64,000 bases of DNA from Streptomyces physcomitrii (GTDB taxonomy: Bacteria; Actinomycetota; Actinomycetes; Streptomycetales; Streptomycetaceae). The notes beneath the pieces were generated by a model, which was given only the letters and a program-made list of their open reading frames with translations, was not told the DNA's origin and searched no databases. Below, in pieces: positions 8,263 to 27,757 of this stretch (its first letter is position 1; every line of letters starts with the position of its first letter). Made by a program: the position numbers and the translations under genes. The DNA lies in assembly GCF_012273655.1 (NCBI RefSeq), contig NZ_JAAWWP010000018.1:62001-126000 (forward strand). The letters run 5' to 3'.

Positions 8263-8997
8263 TTACGCCCCGTACGCCTTGCTCTCGCCCTTCACCGGCT
8301 TGGCGCCCGCCAGGAGGTGGGCCGGGACCAGATCGCGGGCGGGCTCGCTGTAGCCGACCGAGACGAGCCGGTCGCCCTCGAAGGTGAAGCGGGTGAGGGA
8401 GGCGAGGGTGCACTCCCGCTTGCGCGGGTCGTGCCAGAGCCTGCGGTTCTCCAGATGGCTGCGGAGCGTCCAGATCGGCAACTGGTGGCTCACGCACACC
8501 GCTTCGTGCCCCCGGGCCGCGTCCCGCGCCGCCTCGACGGCGGCGAGCATCCGCTCGGCCTGCTCGGTGTACGGCTCGCCCCAGGACGGGCGGAAGGGGT
8601 TGACCAGGTGCTTCCAGTTGGCGGGGCGGCGCAGCGCACCGTCCCCGACGCCGAAGGTCTTGCCCTGGAAGACGTTCTCCGCCTCGATGAGCCGCGGATC
8701 GGTGGCCAGCTCCAGGTCGTGGCCCTTGGCGATCGGCGCCGCCGTCTCCTGCGCCCGCTCCAGCGGGGAGGCGACGACGTACGTGATGTCGCGCGGCGCC
8801 AGGTGCTCGGCGACCCGGTCGGCCATCCGGCGGCCGAGTTCGGAGAGGTGGTAGCCGTCGAGGCGGCCGTAGAGGACGCCCTCCGGGTTGTGCACCTCAC
8901 CGTGCCGCATCACATGGACGACGGTCCGCTCCCCGCTCACTGCCTCACCGCTCCCCTGCCGTTGCCCGCCCGTGCGCTCTTGCTGCCGCCCGCTCAT
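8263..8997 (-). CDS. Histidine phosphatase (phosphoglycerate mutase-like) family protein
   Basis: A 244-residue protein of the histidine phosphatase superfamily. The phospho-accepting histidine is in VVHVMRHGEVHNPEG (RHGE at residues 31-34), and the second active-site His is in EAVCVSHQLPIW. YHLSELGRRMADRVAEHL and ASPLERAQETA are the usual second and third blocks. The substrate is not predictable from the sequence. ATG 8997 was chosen because it overlaps the hemL stop by 4 bp (ATGA), which couples the two genes. The same hemL-phosphatase-thioredoxin-like order is, as I recall, conserved in Streptomyces chromosomes. Confidence 0.88.
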   Translation of the reverse strand: MSGRQQERTGGQRQGSGEAVSGERTVVHVMRHGEVHNPEGVLYGRLDGYHLSELGRRMADRVAEHLAPRDITYVVASPLERAQETAAPIAKGHDLELATDPRLIEAENVFQGKTFGVGDGALRRPANWKHLVNPFRPSWGEPYTEQAERMLAAVEAARDAARGHEAVCVSHQLPIWTLRSHLENRRLWHDPRKRECTLASLTRFTFEGDRLVSVGYSEPARDLVPAHLLAGAKPVKGESKAYGA

Positions 8998-10349
8998 CCG
9001 GTGGCCTCCGCGGCCGCGCGGGCGGCGGCCGGGAGCGCGGCGGCGACGCGCTCCACGGCGCGGTCGTCGTGCGCGGCCGAGACGAACCAGGACTCGAAGG
9101 CGGAGGGCGGCAGATAGACGCCCTGCGCCAGCATCGAGTGGAAGAAGGCGGTGAAGCGGAAGCTCTCCTGGGACTTGGCGTCCGCGAAGTCGCGCACCGG
9201 CCGCTCGGTGAAGAAGACCGAGAACATATTGGACGCGGACTGCACCCGGTGCGCCACGCCCTCCTTGCTCAGCGCCTCGGTGACCAGCGAGCGGATCCGC
9301 TCCGAGGCCGCGTCCACCTTCCGGTACGCCGCCTCGTCGAGCAGCCGCAGCTGGGCGAGGCCCGCCGCGGTCGCCACCGGGTTCCCGGAGAGGGTGCCGG
9401 CCTGGTAGACGGGGCCCGCGGGGGCGAGGTGGGCCATCACCTCGGCCCGGCCGCCGAAGGCCGCCGCGGGGAAGCCGCCGCCCATCACCTTGCCGAAGGT
9501 CATCAGGTCCGGCACCACACCGTCGACGCCGAACCAGCCCGCCCTCGACGTACGGAAGCCGGTCATCACCTCGTCCGAGACGAAGAGCGCGCCGTCGGCG
9601 GCGCACAGCTCCTTCAGCCCGGCGTTGAAACCGTCCTCCGGCGGCACCACGCCCATGTTGCCGGGCGAGGCCTCGGTGATCACACAGGCGATCTCGCCGG
9701 GGTGCGCGGCGAAGGCGGCGCGTACCGCCTCCAGGTCGTTGTACGGCAGCACCAGGGTGTCGCCGGCCTGGGCACCGGTCACGCCCGGGGTGTCCGGCAG
9801 CGCGAAGGTGGCGACCCCCGAACCGGCCGCGGCGAGCAGGGCGTCGACATGCCCGTGGTAGCAGCCCGCGAACTTGACCACCTTGCTGCGCCCGGTGAAG
9901 CCCCGGGCGAGGCGGATGGCCGACATGGTCGCCTCGGTGCCGGAGGAGACCAGGCGCACCTGCTCGACCGGCGCGACCCGGGCGACGATCTCCTCGGCGA
10001 GCTCGACCTCGCCCTGCCCCGGCGTACCGAAGGAGGTGCCGCGCCCGACGGCCGCCTGCACCGCGGCGAGCACCTCCGGGTGCGAATGGCCGAGAATCAT
10101 CGGCCCCCAGGAGCAGACCAGGTCGACGTACTCGCGCCCGTCCGCGTCCGTCAGGTACGGACCCGTGCCCGAGACCATGAACCTCGGGGTGCCGCCGACC
10201 GCCCGGAAGGCGCGGACCGGCGAGTTCACGCCACCTGGGGTCACCTGCGCGGCCCGGTCGAAGAGCGCCGCGGACCGGGGCGCGTCCGCGGGGTAGGGCA
10301 CGGTCTCCGCCGGGTGAACGGTGCCGTGGTCAATGTTCGCCTCTGCCAT
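8994..10349 (-). CDS. hemL: Glutamate-1-semialdehyde 2,1-aminomutase
   Basis: A 451-residue PLP enzyme of the class III aminotransferase fold. It converts glutamate-1-semialdehyde to 5-aminolevulinate in the C5 pathway, the first committed tetrapyrrole precursor. The catalytic lysine is Lys287 in DLMTFGKVMGGGFPAAAFGG. Other diagnostic blocks are TPGGVNSPVRAF near the N-terminus, SSGTEATMSAIRLARG (PLP phosphate binding) and CYHGHVD. Length matches the family. ATG 10349 begins the MAEANIDH N-terminus just after an untranslated leader. The following phosphatase overlaps by 4 bp. Together with the cytochrome c operon downstream this is a haem-related neighbourhood. Confidence 0.95.
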   Translation of the reverse strand: MAEANIDHGTVHPAETVPYPADAPRSAALFDRAAQVTPGGVNSPVRAFRAVGGTPRFMVSGTGPYLTDADGREYVDLVCSWGPMILGHSHPEVLAAVQAAVGRGTSFGTPGQGEVELAEEIVARVAPVEQVRLVSSGTEATMSAIRLARGFTGRSKVVKFAGCYHGHVDALLAAAGSGVATFALPDTPGVTGAQAGDTLVLPYNDLEAVRAAFAAHPGEIACVITEASPGNMGVVPPEDGFNAGLKELCAADGALFVSDEVMTGFRTSRAGWFGVDGVVPDLMTFGKVMGGGFPAAAFGGRAEVMAHLAPAGPVYQAGTLSGNPVATAAGLAQLRLLDEAAYRKVDAASERIRSLVTEALSKEGVAHRVQSASNMFSVFFTERPVRDFADAKSQESFRFTAFFHSMLAQGVYLPPSAFESWFVSAAHDDRAVERVAAALPAAARAAAEATG

Positions 10350-10880
10350 ACCCCTCAGCGTACGGCCCGCGCGGCGGGCACCCCGGCCGGGCCCGGGCGG
10401 GCGGGCCGCGGGGTGGCGGCGGCGGGAGCGGCGGGTGGCGAAAGGGGGGCGGCGGCGGAAATACGCTCCCGCAAGCGATCGGCCCTCTTCTTCCGTGGTC
10501 GCGGCGCGGGCACACCACCTACCATGGGCCGGGGTTCTCACGAGCACCTCCCGCATGCCGCCGCGTCCGGGCGCCCCACGCGCCCGCGCCTCGCGGACAG
10601 CTTGTGCCGCCGCACGTTTCGGCGGGCGGCCGTGGGGGAGGTCATTGACACGATGATCGGGCTGCGCGGTACTGCTGTGCATCCAGATGAGCAGTCGGGT
10701 GGAGATATGCATCGCGGTGGCGGACTGGGCGAGGGCACTGACGACCTCGGTCCCAGGCGTGCCCGGCGGGGCAGGCATCGCCGGGACGCGCACGCGGCGG
10801 AGACGGACACGACCGGCGGCCAGTTGCCCGGCGAACGGAGCGAGACGAGCGGAACGGTGCCGGAAAGCAGGAATGGCCGG
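10350..10880. other. Intergenic region between hemL and the divergent conserved gene
   Basis: About 530 bp with no supported gene. It should hold the hemL promoter on the minus strand and that of the plus-strand gene at 10881. A TTGACA hexamer (10645-10650) is the only strong -35-like element for the plus strand, with a weak TACTGC 19 bp downstream; the in-frame ATGs at 10653 and 10707 lack well-spaced SD sequences. Confidence 0.35.
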
Positions 10881-11318
10881 GTGGGGGTCACCTACAAATA
10901 CTTCGGCGCGCCCGACGGCGCGACCGCGGCCCGGGTCCCCATCTCGATGCGGCCGGACGAGCTCGGCGGTGACGAGCTGGGCATGGGCGGCATGTTCACC
11001 AAGATCAAACCCGAGACCATGGCCGCGATGGTCCTCACCGGCATCGAAGGCGTCCCCCTGCACCGCGTCCCCCCGCTCGAACTCGTCGTCCTCCACCCGG
11101 ACTACGCCGTCGTCAAGCTCCCGATGACCGTCGTCGACCCGCTCCGCGGCATCGGCGAGGAATCGGTCGGCGCCGCCGCCTTCATCTGGTCCACGGTCCC
11201 CGACCGCGGCGGCCCCCGCGACGCCTTCGACGTCTACCAACTCCTCCACGAATGGCAGGACTTCAGCCACCGGCTGCACGAGGCGGGGCATCAGCCGTAC
11301 TGTCTGGTGTGGCCTTGA
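10881..11318 (+). CDS. Conserved hypothetical protein
   Basis: A 145-residue soluble protein starting at GTG 10881, seven bases after the SD AGGAA; longer in-frame starts exist but have poorer ribosome sites and give a low-complexity Arg/Gly leader. The sequence YKYFGAPDGATAARVPISMR, MGGMFTKIKPETMAAMVLTG and a C-terminal YQLLHEWQDFSHRLHEAGH looks like a well-conserved streptomycete family, but I cannot name a function. There is no signal peptide or membrane segment. Its last 25 codons and 82 bp of downstream sequence are repeated at 28851-29008, so this gene marks the left end of the accessory block. Confidence 0.7.
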   Translation: MGVTYKYFGAPDGATAARVPISMRPDELGGDELGMGGMFTKIKPETMAAMVLTGIEGVPLHRVPPLELVVLHPDYAVVKLPMTVVDPLRGIGEESVGAAAFIWSTVPDRGGPRDAFDVYQLLHEWQDFSHRLHEAGHQPYCLVWP

Positions 11319-11400
11319 GCTGAGGGGCCGGTGGTTTCGGGCGGGGTCTTCGGGCCTCGCCCTCGGCATGTTCCGGGTGCGGTGCCGAGCGGCCAGGGGC
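11243..11400 (+). repeat. Long direct repeat, copy A (3' end of the conserved gene plus downstream)
   Basis: These 158 bp recur in the same orientation at 28851-29008, with six mismatches by eye: four in the 149-bp core 11252-11400 and two in its first nine bases. Copy A covers the last 76 bp of the intact gene at 10881 and the 82 bp behind it; similarity ends abruptly at 11400. The copies bracket a 17.4-kb accessory segment that includes the NRPS cluster. Confidence 0.9.
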
Positions 11401-11660
11401 TGAAGGCAACGGGCCGCCGAGGAACTGCTGCTTGGTCAAGTGGCTGGTGCCTTCCTCGCGTTCGGCGTCGGCGGTGACGTAGTCCCGGTGGCGGACGGGC
11501 GGCTGGCGCTGCTCGCGCAGTTTCCTGCACTCCACGGGGCCGGTGAACTTCCCGCCGGCGCTGCCACCGCCTGCAGTGCCGCCACCTGCGCTGCCGCCAC
11601 CTGCGCTCACCAGCCCAGCAGGGTGTTGCGCAGGCTGGCCCCGGAGTGTGGACTGCGGGC
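11319..11660. other. Intergenic region with a 15-bp tandem repeat
   Basis: No gene is supported in these 340 bp. After repeat copy A ends, a 15-bp unit (best form CTGCCGCCACCTGCG) occurs three times in tandem at 11561-11605. On the minus strand the repeat reads as Gly/Ala/Ser codons followed by a short charged stretch, which could be the debris of a small gene, but no start, SD or family is recognisable. Confidence 0.4.
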
Positions 11661-12212
11661 ATGACGAAGCCGGTGCTCTACCTGATCGCCTGTGCGGCCG
11701 GCCCCGCACAGTACGTGGACGAGGGAGTCCGGGCAGCCCAGGAAGCCGGATGGGACGTCTGCCTGGTGCTCACCCCCTCGGCCGCCCGCTGGTGGGAACC
11801 GCGCATGGCCGAGATGGCCGAGCTGACGGGCCACCCCGTGCGCTCCCAGTACAAGCTGCCCTGGGAGAAGGACGTGCTGCCGAAAGCGAGCGCGATGCTG
11901 GTGGCGCCCATGTCGAGCACCACCCTGAACAAATGGGGCGCGGGAATCTCGGACACCCTGGCCATCGGGCTGGCCTCGGAAGCCGCGCACCTGGGCGTAC
12001 CGGTGGCCGCGGTACCGCACTTCAACCAGGCCCAGGGAGCGCAGCCTGCCGTCGCCCGGTCACTGGCGGTCCTTCGCGAACAAGGCGTGCTGGTGCTCGA
12101 CGGACCGCAGGGCCCCGGGGCGCATCCGCCCGAGCAAGGGGACCCGCGGGGCTTTCCCTGGGCTCGGGCGGTGGGGGCGCTGGGCCGACTCCTCACCGAC
12201 GGCGGCCGGTAG
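11661..12212 (+). CDS. Flavoprotein of the HFCD (Dfp/EpiD-like) family
   Basis: A 183-residue protein with the Rossmann-like fold of homo-oligomeric flavin-containing Cys decarboxylases. LYLIACAAGPAQYVDEGVRA is the first FMN-binding strand and loop, LVAPMSSTTLNKWGAGISDT the second (PxSxNT region), and VPVAAVPHFNQAQGA the third. Family members decarboxylate cysteine-type carboxylates (phosphopantothenoylcysteine in CoA synthesis, or peptide C-terminal Cys in RiPP maturation). It is too short to be the bifunctional CoA enzyme, so it is one of the stand-alone flavoproteins common in Streptomyces with no known substrate. ATG 11661 was preferred; GTG 11646 would add five residues. It is the first gene after repeat copy A. 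Confidence 0.75.
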   Translation: MTKPVLYLIACAAGPAQYVDEGVRAAQEAGWDVCLVLTPSAARWWEPRMAEMAELTGHPVRSQYKLPWEKDVLPKASAMLVAPMSSTTLNKWGAGISDTLAIGLASEAAHLGVPVAAVPHFNQAQGAQPAVARSLAVLREQGVLVLDGPQGPGAHPPEQGDPRGFPWARAVGALGRLLTDGGR

Positions 12213-12247
12213 AGCGGCACCAGTTCGCCCCTCCATGGCGGCCGCAC

Positions 12248-12949
12248 TCAGCCGGAGGCGAGTGCCGCGTACACGACCAGGTTGTCCTGGTAGCCGCCCT
12301 TCGCTCGGTCGTAGGGGCCGCTGCAGGTGATCAGGCGGAGTGCCGGTGGTCCGGTGTCGGTGTAGACGCGGTCCGTGGGCAGGGAGTTCTTCCCGTACTC
12401 GCGCAGGGCCCGGACGGTGAAGGTGACGGTGGACTGGTCGTCGCGGGCGAGGACGATCCGGTCCCCGGGGCGGAGCGAGGACAGACGGTGGAAGGCGCCG
12501 GGGCCGGTCGCCGAGTCGACATGGCCGACGATCACGGCAGCGCCTGGTTGGCCGGGGGCGGGTCCGTCGCTCCACCAGCCGACCTCCGACGCGTCCTCCG
12601 GGACACCGAGGCGGCCGTCCTGCTGGACCCGGAGGTCCCGGAGCGGCTGTTCGAGTCCGAGGGCGGGGATGCTGAGGAGGACCGGCGAGGCCGAGGGCTC
12701 GTCCCGGGCGGAGGAAGTGGTCCCGGCGGAGCGGCCCACGGGCAGCGAGCCGACCTCGACATGGGCGGGCGTATCCGGCTCGGCGGCGGTCAGTTCGACC
12801 GTCCCGAAGGCGGCGAGTGCCACACCCGCGCCGACGGCGACGGTCGCCGCTATGCGGCGGGGCAGGGTCGAGCGCTCCGCTGCGGTGCACTGCGGCAGGC
12901 CGCCCCGCTCAACGCGGGGCGGCCTGCCCGAAGGGGCGGGGGCGGTCAT
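12248..12949 (-). CDS. Class F sortase
   Basis: A 233-residue cysteine transpeptidase. An N-terminal membrane anchor (RRIAATVAVGAGVALAAFG) is followed by a disordered linker and the sortase barrel: LSIPALGLEQPL, VGHVDSATGPGAFHRL (catalytic His near residue 142), LRLITCSGPYD (catalytic Cys209 in TCSG) and a C-terminal NLVVYA strand, where class F lacks the usual long arginine loop. Sortases join exported proteins to the cell surface. The ATG overlaps the stop of the upstream DUF4331 gene (ATGA, 12946-12949), so both are made from one transcript, which suggests that DUF4331 protein or a partner is the substrate. Confidence 0.88.
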   Translation of the reverse strand: MTAPAPSGRPPRVERGGLPQCTAAERSTLPRRIAATVAVGAGVALAAFGTVELTAAEPDTPAHVEVGSLPVGRSAGTTSSARDEPSASPVLLSIPALGLEQPLRDLRVQQDGRLGVPEDASEVGWWSDGPAPGQPGAAVIVGHVDSATGPGAFHRLSSLRPGDRIVLARDDQSTVTFTVRALREYGKNSLPTDRVYTDTGPPALRLITCSGPYDRAKGGYQDNLVVYAALASG

Positions 12950-14619
12950 GCCCGGCCGGTACGCCGTCGGCGCAGGGCGAGCACTCCGGCGCAAGCGAGG
13001 AGCGCGCCGCCGCCGAGCGCGGTGACGGGGACGACGGGGAAGCCGCCGCCGAGCGCGGTGCCGCCGAGGCCCGCGCCCACACCGCCTTCGGGGTGCAGGT
13101 TCTCGGCCTGGTTGACGGCCGCCGTATTGGGCAGCGCGACGTACGGGAAGGAGTCGCCGGGCTGGCGGTAGGGCTCGTCGACGGCGTCGCCCGCGGCCAG
13201 CGCGGGCACGATCTTGCCGGTCTGGGCGGCGCCTTCGAGGGCCTGCAGCTCGATGTCGACGACGTCGTCGTTCAGGCGGCGGCCGTTGGGGAAGCCCTGG
13301 AGGTCCTTGCCGAGGACGCCGAGGCGGTTGGGGCGGGCGGTCGGCGGGACCGACATGTTCAGCCGCAGTTCCTCGGCCGGGAGGATGGCGCTCTTGTCGG
13401 CGTCGGCGTTGAGCTGCTGCGAGTTGAGGTCGGCCTTGATGGGGCCGCAGCTCTTGCAGATGCCGGTGAGGAAGATCTCGACCAGGTCGTTGCGGGGCGT
13501 GGCGGGGGCGGGCACGCCGTAGATGTTCTCGATCAGCTTCGGGACGATCGGGTCCTTGACCTTGTCCACGACGGGCGTGACGGTGTTGTCCTTGTCGGGG
13601 CTGAGGCCGTTGAAGGCGTCCTTGTACTTCAGGGGGACGACCACCTCGTTGACCAGCGGGTTGCCCAGCCGGGAGACCTGGCGCCAGCCGCTCTCGCCGC
13701 CCTTACCGGGTACGCCCTTGCCGTCGCCGCCCCCGCCCGCCCGGGGCGCGGTGTTCTCGCCGCCCTTGCTCCCGGCGCCGGTGACCTCCGCCCCCTTGCG
13801 GTCGGTGGTGGCCCAGACGCCGATCACAGGGTTGCGGCGGACGTCGCCCTTGAGGGCCAGGTCCTTCTTGGGGACCTGGATCGCGAGGGTGTTGACGTTG
13901 TACCCGGCCAGGGTGTTGTGGCCGGTCTCCTTGAGGTTGCCGCCGTAGAGGAGGTCGAAGATCCGCAGGTCGAGGAAGAAGGAGTCGGAGGCCTGCCCGG
14001 CGAAGGTCACGCCGCCGCCGGGCAGTTGGGTGAGGGCCTCGTCGCGCAGCGCGGCGTAGTCGGGCATCGAGGCCTTGCCGACGTTGGAGGGCGCGGCCGG
14101 GGCGTCCTCCACGAGCGTCTTGGTGTTCCCCCCGCTGTCGGTGGAGGTCAGCTTGTAGGTCTGACGGAAGTTCAGGGTCTCGTCGTCCACCGACCGGACG
14201 ACGCCGGTGTTGTAGAGGAACTGGTCGGCCGCGTCCCGGACATGGTCGGTGAACGTCCAGGTGTAGGTGGTGTCCGGCTTGCCGTTCCCGTCGCTGTCGA
14301 TCCTGATGTGGTACTGCGCGTCGTTCGCGAACGGGTAGAAGGTGGGACCGCCGTTGGGCTCCTCGAAGGGGATCCAGTTCGCCACCAGGGTCACGGTGTC
14401 GGGCTTGTCCGGGCTGGTGAAGGCGTAGACATCGGTGTTGTCGGCCTTCGGGTCGCCCGAGGTCATCGGCGCTTCGCGGTGGCTGGAGGCCGAACTCGTG
14501 GCGGGGGCGAGCCCGGTGAGGGCGGCCGCGGTCACCAGGGCGAGCGTGCCGGTCGTGGCGAAGGCGCGTTCGATGCGCCGGGTCGCGGGACGTTTTCGGG
14601 AGCGCGGGAGAGACTGCAT
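12946..14619 (-). CDS. Exported DUF4331-domain protein with C-terminal membrane anchor
   Basis: A 557-residue protein. The signal peptide (RRIERAFATTGTLALVTAAA) ends before ASSHREAP, the usual mature start of DUF4331 proteins. The domain covers nearly all the rest (NTDVYAFTSPDKPDTVTLVA, YHIRIDSDGNGKPD, LRIFDLLYGG), with an inserted Gly-rich loop around residues 310-330. The C-terminus is a hydrophobic segment (PVTALGGGALLACAGVLALR) followed by RRRRTGRA, the pattern of a sortase sorting signal. A canonical LPXTG is not next to it; the only resembling motif is LPNTA about 50 residues upstream. It is coupled to the sortase F gene. The molecular function of DUF4331 is unknown. Confidence 0.85.
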   Translation of the reverse strand: MQSLPRSRKRPATRRIERAFATTGTLALVTAAALTGLAPATSSASSHREAPMTSGDPKADNTDVYAFTSPDKPDTVTLVANWIPFEEPNGGPTFYPFANDAQYHIRIDSDGNGKPDTTYTWTFTDHVRDAADQFLYNTGVVRSVDDETLNFRQTYKLTSTDSGGNTKTLVEDAPAAPSNVGKASMPDYAALRDEALTQLPGGGVTFAGQASDSFFLDLRIFDLLYGGNLKETGHNTLAGYNVNTLAIQVPKKDLALKGDVRRNPVIGVWATTDRKGAEVTGAGSKGGENTAPRAGGGGDGKGVPGKGGESGWRQVSRLGNPLVNEVVVPLKYKDAFNGLSPDKDNTVTPVVDKVKDPIVPKLIENIYGVPAPATPRNDLVEIFLTGICKSCGPIKADLNSQQLNADADKSAILPAEELRLNMSVPPTARPNRLGVLGKDLQGFPNGRRLNDDVVDIELQALEGAAQTGKIVPALAAGDAVDEPYRQPGDSFPYVALPNTAAVNQAENLHPEGGVGAGLGGTALGGGFPVVPVTALGGGALLACAGVLALRRRRTGRA

Positions 14620-14987
14620 GGTCGATCCGTTCCGGTGGGGCCCGTTGCGAGGGCCGTGGGTGCAGGGCGGAGCAGGCGGTGCTCGACGCGCCACAACGGG
14701 CCGGGCAGGGGCTCGCCGGTGGAGCGACCACTGCGCGGTAAAAGTCCCATAAGCGACGTTTGCGTCACCAGAAGGGCACCACGGGTGAACCGCCGCGGCA
14801 ATCGGCGCCGGACCAGAGGAGCCGGCAACCCCGTGTGAGGTGCCGCCGAACCGGTCGGACGCGCGGCGCCGGGTGGGTGAGGTGCACGCCTCGGAGCCGA
14901 AGCGCGCGGCGACCGAGCCCCTACGCCGTCACCGCCGGGCCGCATCCGGACGGCCCGCTCGGCCCGCCCGGACCGGCGGCAGCGCGC
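14620..14987. other. Intergenic region upstream of the DUF4331 operon
   Basis: Should hold the DUF4331/sortase promoter. The stretch 14740-14790 is slightly more A+T-rich than its surroundings. No gene or clear promoter was identified. Confidence 0.35.
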
Positions 14988-15239
14988 TTACCACACCCGC
15001 GGCAAAGCCGTCGGCCCGTTGCCGGGTCCACCAGACGGAGGAGAAGGAGGAACGGGGACCGTACGCGGCTGCGTCGAGGAACGCCCGGAAGCGCGCAGCG
15101 CACCGGTGTACTGGTCGGCCAGCCGGGCGCATTGGGCGGCGGCGTAGCGGTGCGCCTCACCCGCGTCGACGCTCCCGTCGTGGTCCCGGTCGATACGCGG
15201 GCGCTCCTGAGCCGCCGCGATCTCCGCCCGGTCGACCAC
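14988..15239 (-). pseudogene. Fragment with one EF-hand loop, probably a broken gene
   Basis: A short minus-strand frame encodes VDRAEIAAAQERP followed by DRDHDGSVDAGE, a complete canonical EF-hand loop (D-x-D-x-D-G-x-V-x-x-x-E, bases 15156-15191) and AHRYAAAQCARLADQY. An in-frame TGA lies just upstream of VPVDALVVVDRAEI, and the frame turns into low-complexity Pro/Thr sequence after about 45 codons, so this looks like a piece of a larger protein. The AEI...DxDxDG...A...C arrangement recalls the extracellular N-terminal part of actinobacterial nickel/cobalt-type permeases that sit near DUF4331 operons, but that link is a guess. No SD sequence is visible. Confidence 0.35.
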
Positions 15240-15335
15240 GACGAGCGCGTCGACAGGGACTCACACATCAGGTTCGGCGCCCGCACACACGGAGAACAGT
15301 GGGCCGTACACCTCCCCCGAGGGACCGGCGCAGCC

Positions 15336-15674
15336 TCACGGACGCACGGTGCACAGGGCAAGCAGGCAGAGATTGAAACCCTGGGTGTTGCTCGGTCCGG
15401 AATTCGGTCCGGAGTCGCCGACCGTGCACTGCGACAGCAGGCAGAGATTTCCTCCCTGAACTCCGCGGTAGGCGTCGGCGAGAGCGGCGAGTGGCGAAGG
15501 CTCACCAGCCGCACGCGTGGACAGTGTCCGGGACTCGGCGGATCCGGAGTCACCGGTGGTCGCCCCCGCGGCACCCGCGGAAACCAGCAGAAGTGCGGCG
15601 GATATCGGCAGCGCCCACCAACGGCGGGATGTCATCGACTTATTCAAGATCATCTCCGGGTTCGAGGAATACAC
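15336..15674 (-). CDS. Small secreted protein with two NLCLLxxCTV motifs
   Basis: A 112-residue protein starting at GTG 15674, chosen because a strong SD (GGGAGGGGG) lies six bases upstream; ATG 15635 would also give a good signal peptide. The hydrophobic core WWALPISAALLLVSAGAAGA ends with an AxA-type cleavage site. The mature part of about 75 residues is low in charge and ends in two copies of one motif: GGNLCLLSQCTV and GFNLCLLALCTV, joined by a Gly/Ser/Pro/Asn linker, with only RP after the second. The four cysteines could form two small disulfide loops. I do not recognise the family; it is not a chaplin or rodlin by sequence. It diverges from the NRPS gene with a shared 400-bp upstream region. 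Confidence 0.7.
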   Translation of the reverse strand: MYSSNPEMILNKSMTSRRWWALPISAALLLVSAGAAGATTGDSGSAESRTLSTRAAGEPSPLAALADAYRGVQGGNLCLLSQCTVGDSGPNSGPSNTQGFNLCLLALCTVRP

Positions 15675-16082
15675 AGATGCCCCCTCCCTTCGGAGCGGCC
15701 GGCTCCCCGGATTGGTGCGGATGCCGCGGAAGCGGCCCGGGCGGCGGTTGTACGGTTCTCCAACCGCATGGGGTTGATGTGACCTGTGACACACGAGCAA
15801 TCCATCTGGACCACGGCCCCGAAGGCTTCCACAGCAACGCAACCGAGAAAAAGCCGACATGACGGGGACTCACCTCGTTGTGCCCGGACACAACGAGGGG
15901 GTTGCCGCGGGCCGTGGCCGGCTGCGGCGGTCTCCTGAACCAGCAGATATCTGCGGCGTCACGGATGCAGGAATTCACCGCATGTGCGGATGACCTTTCT
16001 TGCCTGCCAGGCCGCGGCGCCGACCAGCCGTCCCTGCGAATCCGGAATTCGAGCATCACCGAGCCGAGAGGTGAATTCCTTC
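15675..16082. promoter_or_regulatory. Divergent control region between the secreted peptide and the NRPS, with a perfect 10-bp inverted repeat
   Basis: About 400 bp between two divergent starts. CCTCGTTGTG (15873-15882) and CACAACGAGG (15889-15898) form a perfect inverted repeat around CCCGGA. No T-run follows on either strand, so an operator is likelier than a terminator. It lies 185 bp before the NRPS start and about 200 bp before the peptide start. Regions around 15800-15860 and 15930-16000 are relatively A+T-rich and suit promoters; no single promoter was assigned. The SD for the NRPS is GAGAGGTG at 16065-16072. Confidence 0.5.
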
Positions 16083-26497
<10,415 letters not shown>

Positions 26498-26501
<4 letters not shown>

Positions 26502-26704
26502 CCAATCCCTTCGACGACCCCCAGACCGAGCACCGCGTCGTCGTCAACGACGAGGGGCAGCATGCCCTGTGGCCCGCCTTCGCCTCCGTCCCCGACGGCT
26601 GGGAGAGCGTGCACGGCCCCGCCGCCCGCGAGGAGTGCCTGGACTACGTCGACCGCAACTGGACGGACCTCACTCCCCGCAGCGCCCGCATCGCCGTCGG
26701 CTGA
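26498..26704 (+). CDS. MbtH-like protein
   Basis: A 68-residue MbtH protein. It starts at GTG 26498, overlapping the NRPS stop by 4 bp (GTGA), so it is translationally coupled. The family signature is complete: FRVVVNDEGQ-like start (HRVVVNDEGQHALWPAFASV), PDGWESVHG, and CLDYVDRNWTDLTPRS, with the three conserved Trp. MbtH proteins bind NRPS adenylation domains and help them fold and work; the coupling says this one serves the three-module NRPS. Confidence 0.95.
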
Positions 26705-26731
26705 TCCGGCCCTCGACCACCGAGAAAGGCA

Positions 26732-27753
<1,022 letters not shown>

Positions 27754-27757
<4 letters not shown>

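Noticed and set aside
8033..8497. Minus-strand gene overlapping the phosphatase 3' end
   Set aside because: Overlaps the real gene, is Arg/Pro-rich and has no SD or family features.
15336..15635. Lanthipeptide or chaplin gene
   Set aside because: No leader typical of RamS/SapB, no modifying enzyme next to it and no chaplin core; it is reported as unassigned.
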